The notes: generated by a model not told the origin, from the letters alone. A stretch of DNA of 64,000 nt from Spartobacteria bacterium (GCA_003167555.1 PMSN01000012.1:62001-126000), one strand, 5' to 3'. Counted from the stretch's first letter, positions 1-9,732 are shown. Made by a program: numbers and translations.

Positions 1-2
1 CG

Positions 3-2018
3 AACTTCCCATTTCTCTCGGCCGTCTGGCGGCAGGAACAAAACTTCGAGGACTTTCTCCAGCGCGAAGGCCGCAAGACCGCGACCCATCCCGACTTCGT
101 TTTTCTCGGGCTCGACCAGACCACGCTCGAGCTCCCTCCCTTCTCGGCGGAAGAGCTGGCGAGTAGCCGCGCGCTTCAGCTCATGACCGAGCGGCCCTAT
201 CCGTGGTCGCGGGAAGTTTGGGCGCTTTTGCTCGATCGACTTTTCGGGGCGGGGGCGCGCGCGGTGATGTTCGATTTCGTCTGCAACCCTCCGAACGATG
301 GCGATCCGGCGTTTCACGCGGCGCTCGACCGCTATCGCGATCGCGTCGTGGTCGGTGCGAACTTCGATCTCTCCCAGAACATGCAAGCCGTGCTGCCCAA
401 TGCCACGCTCATTCCGCCGCCCGCCTTGCTGGACGATCGCGTCGGCTTCGTCATTTTCTTTTCCGATCCGCTCGATCGCAAGGTGCGCACGGTTCGTTAC
501 ACGACGACCGACCGGATTCTCGCCGAACTGCCGCCGCATCCTTCGCAGGAAGTTTTCTACGCGATGTCCGCCCGCGTTCTGGCGAAGATCGGCCACACCG
601 CGGACATCCCGCTGGATTTTCTTCCGCGTCAATTCCGGTTCAGCGCCAACAATGCCTATCCGCCGCGTCCGCTCTACGAAGTTTTCGATCCAAAATTCTG
701 GCACGCCAATTATGCCGACGGCGCTTTCTTCAAAGATAAGATCATAATCGTCGGGGCATCCTCGCAGGTGCAGCATGATTTTGTCGCGACGCCGATGGAT
801 CCGGATACGCCGGGTCCGGTCCTGCACTTGCAAGCCATCGCCGCGGCGATCGATCACGATTTTCTCCAGCCCACTTCGGAACGGACCGATCTTATTCTGG
901 TCTGCCTCGCGGGACTGCTGGCGTGGACGTTGATCGCGTTCGTTCGGCGGCCGCTCATCTGTCTGATCGCGTTGCTCGCGATCGCGGCGGCCTATCTGAC
1001 TTTCGCGCGCGTCGCTTACGACCGCGCCGGTCTGCTCGTCCTCGTGGTTCCGGTGCTGAGCGCATTTCTCGCGGGCGGCATGCTCTCGCTAGGCTTCGAG
1101 TTCGTCCTCGAGCGGATGGAAAAATTGCGCACCCGGCGCACGCTCGAGCGTTACGTTTCAAAAAATCTCGTGAAAGAAATTCTCGAGAACCCCGACAGCT
1201 TTTACAGCAGCCTGCGCGGCGTGCGCCTCCCCGCCACCATCCTGTTTTCCGACATCGTCGGGTTCACCACCATGACGGAGAGCGCCGACCCGGAGAAGCT
1301 CGTGTCGCAGCTGAACGAATATCTCAGCCGCATGACCGCGGCGGTCTTCGAGAACAACGGCACGCTCGACAAATTCATCGGCGACGCTGTCATGGCGGTG
1401 TGGGGGAACGTGAGCAGCCGTGGCGTGGCGGAGGACGCGAAGTCGTGCGCGCGCGCGGCCTTGGCGATGCGCCGCGAGCTGCATTGGCTCAACCAAAAAT
1501 GGAAAGCGGACGAGTTTCCCCCGTTTGCGATCGGCATCGGGATCAATCACGGCGATGTCCTTGGAGGCAACATCGGTTCGCAGGAAAAAGCGGACCCGAC
1601 GGTGATCGGCGACGCGGTCAATCTCGCCTCGCGTCTTGAAGCGCTGACGCGGACTTATCCGGTCGATATCCTGGTCGGCGAGCGCGCGAGTGAATTGGTC
1701 CGCGATGAATTTCATCTCCGGAGCGTTGCGCTCGTCCAGGTGAAAGGGAAAACCAAACCGGTCGAGATCTTTACCCTGATTGGGGAGAAGAAGGATGCCG
1801 GGGACCAGGAGTTTCTCAAGCGCCTCGAGACCTACGAAGCCGGGTTCCGAAAATTCCGCGAGCGCGATTTTCGCCAGGCGAAGATCCTCTTCTCGCAATT
1901 TCTCGAGTTCTATCCCGAAGATGCTCTGGCCAAAATGTACCTGGAGCGCGCGCTCGAATATGAAGAACAGCCGCCCGACGCCACCTGGAATGCCGTCGAA
2001 GTTTTCAAGAAGAAGTAG
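3..2018 (+). CDS. CHASE2 domain adenylate/guanylate cyclase (5' end outside window)
   Basis: The reading frame is open from base 3, and the residues before the first ATG (183) already read as CHASE2 sequence (FVFLGLDQTTL), so the gene starts upstream of the window. The order is a periplasmic CHASE2 sensor, then three hydrophobic segments (about 890-1100), then a class III nucleotide cyclase domain. The catalytic domain keeps both metal aspartates (FSDIVGFT and GDAVMAVWG) and the NLASRLE transition-state Asn/Arg, so it should be active and make cAMP or, less likely, cGMP. The last 75 residues resemble a TPR-like helical tail. It probably couples an extracytoplasmic signal to a cyclic nucleotide. 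The substrate choice is not settled by the sequence. Confidence 0.93.
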   Translation, partial: NFPFLSAVWRQEQNFEDFLQREGRKTATHPDFVFLGLDQTTLELPPFSAEELASSRALQLMTERPYPWSREVWALLLDRLFGAGARAVMFDFVCNPPNDGDPAFHAALDRYRDRVVVGANFDLSQNMQAVLPNATLIPPPALLDDRVGFVIFFSDPLDRKVRTVRYTTTDRILAELPPHPSQEVFYAMSARVLAKIGHTADIPLDFLPRQFRFSANNAYPPRPLYEVFDPKFWHANYADGAFFKDKIIIVGASSQVQHDFVATPMDPDTPGPVLHLQAIAAAIDHDFLQPTSERTDLILVCLAGLLAWTLIAFVRRPLICLIALLAIAAAYLTFARVAYDRAGLLVLVVPVLSAFLAGGMLSLGFEFVLERMEKLRTRRTLERYVSKNLVKEILENPDSFYSSLRGVRLPATILFSDIVGFTTMTESADPEKLVSQLNEYLSRMTAAVFENNGTLDKFIGDAVMAVWGNVSSRGVAEDAKSCARAALAMRRELHWLNQKWKADEFPPFAIGIGINHGDVLGGNIGSQEKADPTVIGDAVNLASRLEALTRTYPVDILVGERASELVRDEFHLRSVALVQVKGKTKPVEIFTLIGEKKDAGDQEFLKRLETYEAGFRKFRERDFRQAKILFSQFLEFYPEDALAKMYLERALEYEEQPPDATWNAVEVFKKK

Positions 2019-2063
2019 AGCGCACTCCCCGCTTGCTCTCATTCCCAAGAAGATGAAAACCAA

Positions 2064-3257
2064 GTGAGCGGCATCGAAGGCTCGACGGGACCCGAGGCTG
2101 AGTCTCCGGCCTCCGCCGAATTCGACCACGCGGCCCTGGCCTCCTGGTTCCGGCGCGTGCGCAACATTCGTTATCCGCTCACGCTCGCGTTTCTTTCCGC
2201 GGCCATCACCTTCGCCTTCGGTTTCTGCGCTTATCTGGTGATCGAGAACACGATGCCGCCGGAAGGCTGGCTCGATATCTGGAACAGATGGGACGCGGTG
2301 CGTTACATCGAGGTGGCGCAGCTTGGTTATGGCGGAGAAGCCTCGGGGGAACACCGGTTCATGATTGTTTTCCTCCCGCTCTATCCGCTTACCATTTATC
2401 TCGCTCACTTCCTTATCACCAACTGGCACGCGGCTGCGGTTGTCGTCTCCAACCTTTGCTGCGCCGGCGCGTTCACCTATTGCTTTCTGCTAACGGAAAA
2501 GGAATACGGCCGGCGCGCCGCCAAGTTGGCCGTCTTCTACTTCTCCATCTTTCCGACCGCTTACTTTCTGCATGTCGCCTATTCGGAAAGCATCTTTCTT
2601 CTCCTGACGATTGGCGCCTTCTACTACGCGCGGCAGGGGCGCTGGCTCGCCTGCGCTCTCCTTGGCATGCTGGCGACGAGCAGCCGCCTTTCCGGGTTGG
2701 CGATCATGCTGCCACTCGCTTTCGAATACTTTCACCAAAAGCAGCTCCGCTGGCGCGCGATCCGATGGGACTGCGCGTTCCTGGCCCTTATCCCGCTTGG
2801 TTTGGCGGCCTATCTCTATATCAACAACTACTACTTCCAGGATCCGCTAAAGTTCCTTCAGTATCAGCGGGAACATTGGTTTCGCTCCTTCAGCTCACCT
2901 TTTCCAGCCCTCGAATCCAATTTGTATATGGTTACGCACGATCGCGCCAGCGTGGAGCGGGTCATGCAGCATGGGTCGAACCTGGTTGCGTTCGCCTTTG
3001 GGACAACCTTTCTTGTTATCGGGGTTTCCCGGCTTCGGCCTTGTTATACCATCTACCTCGCCCTCAGTTGGGTGCTCACATTTTGCGATAGCTTCACCTT
3101 GTGCTCGCCGCGTTATCTCCTCACCTTCTTTCCCATCTTTATGCTTCTCGGGCACTGGCGCCGGCGGGAATGGCTGCATTACTCCTTTACGTTACTGTTC
3201 CTTCTCTTCTATGCCATGAACGCGACGCAGTTCGTCCGCGGCTGGTGGGCGCATTAG
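2064..3257 (+). CDS. PIG-V-like mannosyltransferase family membrane protein
   Basis: This is a polytopic integral membrane protein of 397 residues with about ten hydrophobic segments. The N-terminal loop contains WDAVRYIEVAQLGY, followed by FLPLYPL and later YSESIFLLLTIGAFYYARQG and an SSRLSGL stretch. These match the pattern of the PIG-V (GPI mannosyltransferase 2) family, GT-C fold enzymes that use a polyprenyl-phosphate sugar donor. Bacterial members have no GPI substrate and probably glycosylate an envelope lipid or polymer; that is inference. The start is GTG at 2064, 45 bp after the cyclase gene, and the next gene begins 3 bp after the stop, suggesting co-transcription with the second GT-C protein. 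Confidence 0.72.
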   Translation: MSGIEGSTGPEAESPASAEFDHAALASWFRRVRNIRYPLTLAFLSAAITFAFGFCAYLVIENTMPPEGWLDIWNRWDAVRYIEVAQLGYGGEASGEHRFMIVFLPLYPLTIYLAHFLITNWHAAAVVVSNLCCAGAFTYCFLLTEKEYGRRAAKLAVFYFSIFPTAYFLHVAYSESIFLLLTIGAFYYARQGRWLACALLGMLATSSRLSGLAIMLPLAFEYFHQKQLRWRAIRWDCAFLALIPLGLAAYLYINNYYFQDPLKFLQYQREHWFRSFSSPFPALESNLYMVTHDRASVERVMQHGSNLVAFAFGTTFLVIGVSRLRPCYTIYLALSWVLTFCDSFTLCSPRYLLTFFPIFMLLGHWRRREWLHYSFTLLFLLFYAMNATQFVRGWWAH

Positions 3258-3260
3258 TTA

Positions 3261-4844
3261 GTGTCAGGCGAAATGGTGCGAGCAACGGCGCTTTTCAAGA
3301 ACCTTCTCCAGAAATGGAAGGATGAACCGCTCCTGGTTGTCGCCGTTCTTCTAGCTCTTCTGGTTCGGGTTGTTTTTTGGATCTACACCCACCGGATTTG
3401 GGAGGACGCTCTGATTAGCATCACGCCCGCCCGGAACTTCTGGCTTGGACACGGCCTTACCCATCACTTGAGCGAGCCCAGGGTTCACAGCTTCACTTCT
3501 CCCCTAAGTGTCCTTATCCCACTCTTGGGCGAGTGGATGGGTCGCGGACTTCTTTTTCTTCGACTCTCATCCCTCGCGGCGGCCGCCTGCGCGATTGTGT
3601 TCGCTCACCGCATAGCCTGTTTCCTTAAGATCCATTGGACGGTCGAGATATTTCTCCTCGGCTATCTGGCTTTCGATCAACTCCAGATTTTCTTCGGCAT
3701 GAGCGGCATGGAAACGGAAGTCGCAACTGCCATTCTTATCGCGAACGTTTCTTACCTTCTTACTCGCCAGTGGACGAAGCTCGGAGTCTGTTGCGGGCTG
3801 GCCATGCTCGCGCGTCCCGAAAGCATCTTCTGGCTGGCCCTGGTGGGTTGTTTCATTCTCATCCTGGAGCGCGGCGCCATCTGGCGCTGGGCTGCGCGGG
3901 TAGCTCTCGTCTACGGACCCTGGGTGCTTTTCACTACTCTCTACTATGGCTCACCTGTTCCGCACACGATTCTAGCCAAATCGTTTTACAATGGCGGAAT
4001 CGCCCACTGGATCACACTCCATCAATTGTGGGTCTCGCTTGTCGGTTTATGGACCTCGGTCGCTCCTTTCGCCCAATATTTCTTCACCTTCCGGACACCG
4101 TTCCCCGATTTCTTTCTCCAACTGGTTTCGTTTCTCTTCTTCCTGTTGTTCTTGTCGGGATTCTGGGCGGCGCTAAGGACTAAGTCGCCTTTGATCGCCG
4201 TCGGCGCCTTTGTGATCCTATTCTTTGCTTACCGCATCCAGGCGCAGATACCCACCTACTTCATGTGGTATCTCCCGCCGGTGACTGCGTTGGCGGCTAT
4301 CCTGGTCACGGTCGGCTTGCAACAACTGCGCCTGGCTCTGCCGAGACCTGCCGCCGTTCTTTCATTCTTCCTTGCTCTCGCTTACGCCATTCATATTCCT
4401 TTTACCTTCCCGCTGGAACGGCGGATCCAGCGGAAGGTCGAGATGGGGGTTCGATGGAAGGTGGGCCGTTACCTTGATAAGGTGATGTCGCCCAACGACG
4501 CGGTGGTGCTCGAAACGCTGGGCTACATTGGCTTCGCCGCTTTCAATAAGACGACTTACGATTATCCGGGACTCAGTTCGAAGGTGGTAACGGATACTCT
4601 CCAGTCGCTGCCGCCGGGAGAGCGATACATGAATGGAATGCTGGCGAAGCTCCGGCCGAAGTATGCCGCGCTCCGCGACGTCGAGCTGGACGCGTTCCGG
4701 AATACCTATCCGCTCGTCTTCCGCGAATACAGCGTTGCGGCGGTGTTTACCGCGGCACCCGGTCTGGATTTGAGGTGCGGCGGGGTCGAGTTCGTCAGCG
4801 TGGATTGGAAGTTTACGGTTCTTCGCCGAAACGATCGTCCCTAG
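3261..4844 (+). CDS. GT-C type glycosyltransferase, polytopic membrane protein
   Basis: The 527-residue protein has about nine to eleven membrane segments and a soluble C-terminal region of about 130 residues. The first extracytoplasmic loop reads WEDALISITPARNFWLGHG followed by a TSPL motif. This acidic Glu-Asp loop is typical of GT-C arabinofuranosyl/mannosyltransferase-like proteins that take lipid-linked sugars. It starts with GTG 3 bp after the PIG-V-like gene, so the two are very likely one transcription unit and may act in the same envelope glycan pathway. Donor and acceptor cannot be read from the sequence. Confidence 0.65.
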   Translation: MSGEMVRATALFKNLLQKWKDEPLLVVAVLLALLVRVVFWIYTHRIWEDALISITPARNFWLGHGLTHHLSEPRVHSFTSPLSVLIPLLGEWMGRGLLFLRLSSLAAAACAIVFAHRIACFLKIHWTVEIFLLGYLAFDQLQIFFGMSGMETEVATAILIANVSYLLTRQWTKLGVCCGLAMLARPESIFWLALVGCFILILERGAIWRWAARVALVYGPWVLFTTLYYGSPVPHTILAKSFYNGGIAHWITLHQLWVSLVGLWTSVAPFAQYFFTFRTPFPDFFLQLVSFLFFLLFLSGFWAALRTKSPLIAVGAFVILFFAYRIQAQIPTYFMWYLPPVTALAAILVTVGLQQLRLALPRPAAVLSFFLALAYAIHIPFTFPLERRIQRKVEMGVRWKVGRYLDKVMSPNDAVVLETLGYIGFAAFNKTTYDYPGLSSKVVTDTLQSLPPGERYMNGMLAKLRPKYAALRDVELDAFRNTYPLVFREYSVAAVFTAAPGLDLRCGGVEFVSVDWKFTVLRRNDRP

Positions 4845-4866
4845 TGTCGGCGCGACGACTCATTCT

Positions 4867-4996
4867 GGGGAGCGCAGGCTGCCAGCCTGCAGTTGCCGGC
4901 AGTTTGCCGGCAACAATCTGCGAACGCACGCATTCCAACCGCGTTACGCATTTCGGCAGGCTGCCGAAATGAACAGGCTGGCAGCCTGCGCTCCCC
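4867..4996. repeat. Palindromic interspersed repeat, family A copy 1 (reverse orientation)
   Basis: A ~130-bp element begins GGGGAGCGCAGGCTGCCAGC and ends with the inverted complement. Two inner palindromes (TTGCCGGC...GCCGGCAA and TTCGGCAGGCTGCCGAA) lie inside. It is the reverse complement arrangement of the copies at 6487 and 10192. It fills most of the gap between the GT-C gene and mpl. Confidence 0.9.
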
Positions 4997-5078
4997 AAAG
5001 AACTCTTCGCCGTCGCGGGAGCGATCAGCGCGCGCCTTTCAGTAGCCAAATGCTCACTCGCATCGTAAAGGAATCCGC

Positions 5079-6479
5079 GTGACAGAAACGCCACGCAATT
5101 TTCATTTCCTCGGTATCTGCGGCACCGCGATGGGAGCAGTCGCGGCGGCGTTGCGCGAGCGCGGCTTCATCGTCACGGGCTCGGACGAAAACGTTTATCC
5201 GCCGATGTCCACCTTTCTCGAGAGCAAAGGCATCGCGCTTTACGAAGGTTACCGCGCGGAAAATATTCCGGCCGATGCCGAGATCATCGTGATCGGCAAC
5301 GCCATGAAACGCGGCAACCCGGAAGTGGAAGCCGTCCTGAACCGGAAGCTTTACTACGCGTCACTGCCGGAAATCCTGAAGCAATTCTTCCTGCGCGGCC
5401 GGCACAATCTCGTCGTCACCGGCACGCACGGGAAAACCACCACGACCGCGCTCCTGGCCTGGATCATGACCTCGGCGAAACTGAATCCGGGTTACGTCAT
5501 CGGCGGCATTCCGAAGAATCTCGGGCAAGGCGCCGCGCTGCACGACTCCAAGTATTTCGTGATCGAAGGCGACGAATACGATTCCGCCTTCTTCGACAAG
5601 CGCTCGAAGTTCGTTCATTACCTGCCGGAATTGGTGATCGTGAACAACATCGAGTTCGATCACGCCGACATCTTCAACAACCTCGACGAGATCAAGCTCA
5701 GTTTCCGCCGGCTCCTCAACATCGTGCCGCAAAACGGCATGGTCCTTTTGAATGGCGACGATCCGAATTGCCTCGACGTCGTCCGGCAATTGCAGCCGCT
5801 GCTCGCCCAGATCGTCGAGATCGGTTTCTCGCCCAATTGCGCGCAGCAGATCCGCGACGTCTCCCTTTCCGCCGCCGGATCGCGCTTCACGCTCGGCGAC
5901 GACAAGTTCGAGCTGCCGCTCCACGGCGAATTCAACGTGCGCAATGCGGCCATGGCGATTTCAGCCGCGCGTTTCTACGGCGTCTCGCTGCCGAAGATCC
6001 GGAAAGCGCTCGCCAGTTTCAAAGGGATCGCGCGGCGGCAGGAAGTGCGGGGCGAAGCGCGCGGCGTGAAAGTGATCGACGATTTCGGGCATCATCCCAC
6101 CGCGATTCGCGAGACGATGCGCGCGCTGCGGCAGCGTTACGCGGGCAGCCGCATCTGGGCGATCTTCGAGCCGCGCTCGAACACGACCCGGCGCGCAATT
6201 TTTCAACAGGAGCTGCCCGACGCGCTCAAGCTGGCGGACGGTGTCTTTATTTCGCAAGTCGCGCGGCTCGATCAGATCCCGGAGAAGGAGCGATTGAATC
6301 CCGAGGCCGTGGTAGCCGCGATCGCGGAGTCAGGCCGGCCCGCGTTTTACGAACCCGACGCCGCGCATATTATCGCGCGTCTCGTTCCGCTGTTGAAGGC
6401 GGGCGACGTGGTCGCGGTTTTCAGCAACGGCGGTTTCGATGGGATCCATGAGAAGTTGTTGGGGAAGTTGAGAGGTTGA
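5079..6479 (+). CDS. mpl: UDP-N-acetylmuramate:L-alanyl-gamma-D-glutamyl-meso-diaminopimelate ligase
   Basis: This Mur-ligase family enzyme reattaches the recycled murein tripeptide to UDP-MurNAc in the cytosol. The 466-residue length is normal for Mpl. Visible motifs are the N-terminal Rossmann segment HFLGICGTAMG, the ATP loop GTHGKTTTTALL, the EGDEYDSAFFDKRSK signature characteristic of Mpl rather than MurC, the FGHHPTAI segment and the C-terminal NGGFDGIHEKLL. The start is GTG at 5079 with an AAAGGA site at 5067-5072. The gene stands alone between two copies of repeat family A. Its presence implies a meso-diaminopimelate peptidoglycan with recycling. Confidence 0.96.
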   Translation: MTETPRNFHFLGICGTAMGAVAAALRERGFIVTGSDENVYPPMSTFLESKGIALYEGYRAENIPADAEIIVIGNAMKRGNPEVEAVLNRKLYYASLPEILKQFFLRGRHNLVVTGTHGKTTTTALLAWIMTSAKLNPGYVIGGIPKNLGQGAALHDSKYFVIEGDEYDSAFFDKRSKFVHYLPELVIVNNIEFDHADIFNNLDEIKLSFRRLLNIVPQNGMVLLNGDDPNCLDVVRQLQPLLAQIVEIGFSPNCAQQIRDVSLSAAGSRFTLGDDKFELPLHGEFNVRNAAMAISAARFYGVSLPKIRKALASFKGIARRQEVRGEARGVKVIDDFGHHPTAIRETMRALRQRYAGSRIWAIFEPRSNTTRRAIFQQELPDALKLADGVFISQVARLDQIPEKERLNPEAVVAAIAESGRPAFYEPDAAHIIARLVPLLKAGDVVAVFSNGGFDGIHEKLLGKLRG

Positions 6480-6486
6480 GAGGCCT

Positions 6487-6617
6487 GGGGAGCACAGGCT
6501 GCCAGCCTGTTCATCTCGGCAGCCTGCCGAGATGCGGTGCGCGATTTGATTTCGATGCGTGAGCAGAATGTTGCCGGCAGGCTGCCGGCAACTGCAGGCT
6601 GGCAGCCTGCGCTCCCC
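6487..6617. repeat. Palindromic interspersed repeat, family A copy 2
   Basis: Same element as at 10192-10327 and in the same orientation: outer arms GGGGAGC(A/G)CAGGCTGCCAGC and its complement, inner palindromes CATCTCGGCAGCCTGCCGAGATG (split here for length) and TTGCCGGCAGGCTGCCGGCA. It lies between convergent mpl and the NTF2-like gene and could act as a bidirectional transcription stop. Confidence 0.9.
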
Positions 6618-6640
6618 AAGCGGACGCCCGCGCGCTCCGC

Positions 6641-7105
6641 CTACGACGTGTGATCGTGCACGATGCGCCAGCCGGCTGCCGTGCGGCGGAAGAGGAGCGT
6701 GAAACGTCCCTGTGGTTTGTCAGTTTTGCGGACCAGCTTCCAACGTCCGATGACGAGCGCGGCGTCGCGGCTGAGTGGCGTGATCTTTAGCTCGGAGAAA
6801 GTGAGCGTGCCCATCTTCTCGCGGCTGTCGTATTTCTTCTTGTAACGATCGCGCACCGTTTGCCAGCCGCGGGTGAGTTTGTCGCCCGAAACAAACTCCG
6901 TCGTCTCCGCGCGGGCGTAACCATTCATGAACCCATCGATATCGCCCCGGTTCCAAGCCAAAACCTGCGCCGCCATGACCGCCCGGATTTCCGCTGCGTC
7001 TTTGGATTCCGCCGCCGAAATGCTTCCCGCAGTGAACTCGATAATTAGAACTGCTGCCAGAGCAATCGCCGAACGAAGTATGGCGCGTGATATCAGGTTC
7101 TTCAT
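6641..7105 (-). CDS. Secreted NTF2-like (SnoaL/DUF4440 type) protein
   Basis: The longer open frame upstream is repeat-derived; the real start is the ATG at 7105, which gives a 154-residue protein with a clear signal peptide (MKNLISRAILRSAIALAAVL, then an Ala-rich cleavage region SISAAES). The mature part has the alpha+beta cone pattern of NTF2-like proteins: AEIRAVMAAQVLAWNRGDID helix split by a turn, DKLTRGWQTVRDRY, and the final strands GRFTLLFRRTAAGW RIVHDHTS. Such proteins bind or turn over small molecules; no catalytic residues are obvious, so function is unknown. It is convergent with mpl and divergent from the secretin gene. Confidence 0.75.
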   Translation of the reverse strand: MKNLISRAILRSAIALAAVLIIEFTAGSISAAESKDAAEIRAVMAAQVLAWNRGDIDGFMNGYARAETTEFVSGDKLTRGWQTVRDRYKKKYDSREKMGTLTFSELKITPLSRDAALVIGRWKLVRKTDKPQGRFTLLFRRTAAGWRIVHDHTS

Positions 7106-7141
7106 TGGACGTTGGATGTTGAGCGTTGGACGTTGGACGTT
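7106..7141. repeat. Short tandem heptamer-like repeat GTTGGA(C/T)
   Basis: Four imperfect copies of a GTTGGAC/GTTGGATG unit lie directly upstream of the NTF2-like start codon. A related fragment (GACGTTGGAAGT) sits upstream of mtnA at 24530-24541. They fall in the divergent promoter region, but no regulatory role can be shown. Confidence 0.5.
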
Positions 7142-7193
7142 CTGCCTTTTAAAGGCACCGCTACTCATTGCGCGATCAAAATCCCTAAGACTA

Positions 7194-7240
7194 TGTCCGG
7201 CAAGCTGCCGGACACTGCAGGCTGGCAGCCTGCGCTCCCC
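7194..7240. repeat. Half copy of palindromic repeat family A
   Basis: Only the right-hand half of the element is present: the inner TGTCCGGCAAGCTGCCGGACA palindrome (21 bp; first and last bases are the arm ends) and the outer GCAGGCTGGCAGCC...CTCCCC arm. It ends 57 bp before the secretin start. Confidence 0.8.
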
Positions 7241-7297
7241 TTGGCGGCTCCCCCTTATAGTGTTGACCCGGCCGCCCCGACCTATTACATAAAGCGC

Positions 7298-9724
7298 GTG
7301 CTTCGTCCCTCTTGTCTTGTGGCGCTGTGTCTCGCGGCGTTGACGCCGGCTTTTGGCCAGGTCCGGCCCATCTCCAAATCGCCCAAGGTCGAGATCCATC
7401 CGCCGACGAATTCGAACACCAATTCAAATCGCGAAGTCGCCCAGGTGAACCCTGAGCAACCCGCGCCGGAGGAATCCCGTCCGCCCGCGCCCGCGCCCAT
7501 GACCACGCCTTTTTCCAAAGGCCCTGGCACGCCGGACTCGACCGTGGTCCTCCAATATCCGAATAGCGACGTCGCTGACGTGCTCCATCTTTACGAGACG
7601 CTCACCGGCAAGAAGCTCGTCATGGATAATTTCGTGCAGGGCAAGGTCAACATCTTCATCAGCAAACCGGTCCCGCGCGACGAAGCCATCCGCATCATCG
7701 AGATCAACCTCCTCATGAACGGCTACTCACTCGTCCCCGCGGAAGGCGACATCGTCAAAGTCATCGGCACCGGGAGAAATCCGCGCGGCACCGGCGTCCC
7801 GATCATTTCCGACGAAGCCGACATCCCGGCCGGCGACCACGTCGTCAGTTTCCTTTTCAAACTGCGATACGCCGACCCGGTCGAGCTGCAGCAGGTGCTC
7901 GGGCAGTATCTTTCGCCGCCGGCGACCTACACCTCGTTTCTGGCGCTGCCGAAAGCGTCCGCCATTCTCGTCACGGAAAATTCCAGCGTGATCCGCACCC
8001 TCGCCCACATCATCGAGCAGGTGGACATCCCGCCCGCGGAAGTGGTGAGCGAGTTCATCAAGCTCACCCGGGCCGATGCGACCAAGGTGGTCGACATGCT
8101 GAAGGACGTCTTTGAAAAAGGAAATCAGCCCGCGCAACCGGGGGTGAACACGGCGGCCGGTGTGCGGCCCGTGCGGCCGGCGGCGCCCATCACCCCGCCC
8201 CAGCTCACTGCCGAAGGCGTCGATATCGGCGCGCTCTATGCGCTGACGGAGGATTCGATCGTGGTGGGCAAGATCAAGATTTCCGCGGACGTGCGGACGA
8301 ACCGGATCCACGTCATCACGCGGCCGATCAACATGCCCTTCATCCGCAAATTGATCTCCGAGTTCGATGCGAACGTGGAGTTCGCCAAGCCGGTCACGCG
8401 TCCGTTGCGTTACATTTCGGCGGCGGAGGTGTTGCCGGTGATCGTGCAGGCACTGACCGAACCGGGAGGAACCAATCAGCCGGGAGCTGAGACCACAGGC
8501 ACGAATCCGAACGCGCAACAGCAGCAGCAGCAGCGCCGAACCACGTCCACCAACACGAGCACGAGTGGAATGGATTCCAGCTCCAGTAGCGGCAGTCAGA
8601 GTTTCTCCGAGGAGCTTTCCACGCAAGCGGTCGATACGACTCCGAAAGCTGTCACGGTGGGCAATGCGAAGATCATCGCGGATCAACGAGCGAATGCGAT
8701 CATCGTTCTGGGTAATCGTGAAGTCGTGGTGAAAGTCGGGAAAATCTTGGACGAGATGGACGTAAAGGCGCCGCAAGTGGCGCTTAGCACTGTTATCGGC
8801 GAGCTCACTTTGAACAATGAGAAGGATCTCGGGATCGATTACTTTGCTCGAAATGCCAACCGCGTGGCCGGCACGACGAACTCCACTGGAATAGTTCCGG
8901 CTACCGGCGGCGCCAACGGCGTGCCGAGCGTTTTTAACCCTGGCAATATCGTGACGTTCACCCAACTGGCGACCGCCGCCGCTGCGGGCACGAATGTCTA
9001 TCTTGCCGCCGGCAACAGCCTCGCCGCCGTCGTGCATATGCTTGATTCGACCGGGCGCTTCAAGGTGCTCAATCGTCCGGTCGTTTTCACAAGCAACAAT
9101 AAGAAAGCAATTATCGCTTCAGGTCAGGAAATACCGGTTCCGGTAAATACCTTATCATCGTTCATTCCTACTTCTACGGTGAGTTCCACGCCTATCAACA
9201 ATTTTGGCACTCAATCGAGCATCCAATATAAGAAGGTCGCGCTACAACTCGAAGTAGTCCCGCTGATTAACTCCGAAAAGGAGGTATCGCTCGATATCCT
9301 GCAGAAACTCGACAGCCTCGGCACTCCCGCAATAGTCGATGGCAATTCGATCCCGACGATCGTGACACGCTATATCAAGACGACTGTTTCGGCCCCGAAT
9401 GGCTCGACAATTGTTCTTGGCGGATTGATCACGGACAACAAGCAAGTAAGCAAGACCGGTATCCCAATTCTCAGTCAGATCCCGGTGGTCGGCGCCCTTT
9501 TTAGAAATACGATCAGGAAGAACGATCGCACCGAGCTCATCGTTCTAATGCGTCCCGAGGTGGCTCTCACGAAACTCGATATCTATCGTCTCCGCCTGAA
9601 GATCGAAGGCAAAACGCATCTCGGCCCGGAACTCGACTCAGATGATTGCCCTGAGTGCCCGAAGCCGACCGAGGGCAAAGAACTGCAACTGCCCGCGCCC
9701 GATCTCCCCGTGGGAAGTAACTGA
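7298..9724 (+). CDS. gspD: Type II secretion system secretin (GspD family)
   Basis: Outer membrane secretin forming the exit channel of a type II secretion or related system. I place the start at GTG 7298 because the encoded MLRPSCLVALCLAALTPAFG is a signal peptide, while the upstream open frame is repeat sequence. A Pro-rich linker follows, then N0/N1-N3 domains (LQYPNSDVADVLHLYETLTG, LRYADPVELQQVLGQYLSPP, FIKLTRADATKVVDMLKDVF), a Gln/Ser/Thr-rich insert about residues 395-445, another N-type repeat and the C-terminal secretin core (VALQLEVVPLINSEKEV, VLGGLITDNKQVSKTGIPIL, LFRNTIRKNDRTELIVLMRP). At about 808 residues it is longer than E. coli GspD. No other gsp genes are in the window. Confidence 0.9.
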   Translation: MLRPSCLVALCLAALTPAFGQVRPISKSPKVEIHPPTNSNTNSNREVAQVNPEQPAPEESRPPAPAPMTTPFSKGPGTPDSTVVLQYPNSDVADVLHLYETLTGKKLVMDNFVQGKVNIFISKPVPRDEAIRIIEINLLMNGYSLVPAEGDIVKVIGTGRNPRGTGVPIISDEADIPAGDHVVSFLFKLRYADPVELQQVLGQYLSPPATYTSFLALPKASAILVTENSSVIRTLAHIIEQVDIPPAEVVSEFIKLTRADATKVVDMLKDVFEKGNQPAQPGVNTAAGVRPVRPAAPITPPQLTAEGVDIGALYALTEDSIVVGKIKISADVRTNRIHVITRPINMPFIRKLISEFDANVEFAKPVTRPLRYISAAEVLPVIVQALTEPGGTNQPGAETTGTNPNAQQQQQQRRTTSTNTSTSGMDSSSSSGSQSFSEELSTQAVDTTPKAVTVGNAKIIADQRANAIIVLGNREVVVKVGKILDEMDVKAPQVALSTVIGELTLNNEKDLGIDYFARNANRVAGTTNSTGIVPATGGANGVPSVFNPGNIVTFTQLATAAAAGTNVYLAAGNSLAAVVHMLDSTGRFKVLNRPVVFTSNNKKAIIASGQEIPVPVNTLSSFIPTSTVSSTPINNFGTQSSIQYKKVALQLEVVPLINSEKEVSLDILQKLDSLGTPAIVDGNSIPTIVTRYIKTTVSAPNGSTIVLGGLITDNKQVSKTGIPILSQIPVVGALFRNTIRKNDRTELIVLMRPEVALTKLDIYRLRLKIEGKTHLGPELDSDDCPECPKPTEGKELQLPAPDLPVGSN

Positions 9725-9732
9725 CGGGGCGC

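Noticed and set aside
1158-2429. Long minus-strand frame opposite the cyclase
   Set aside because: Shadow frame produced by high GC third positions; low-complexity Arg-rich translation.
7112-7297. Upstream extension of the secretin frame
   Set aside because: It translates repeat sequence; a signal peptide begins at GTG 7298.
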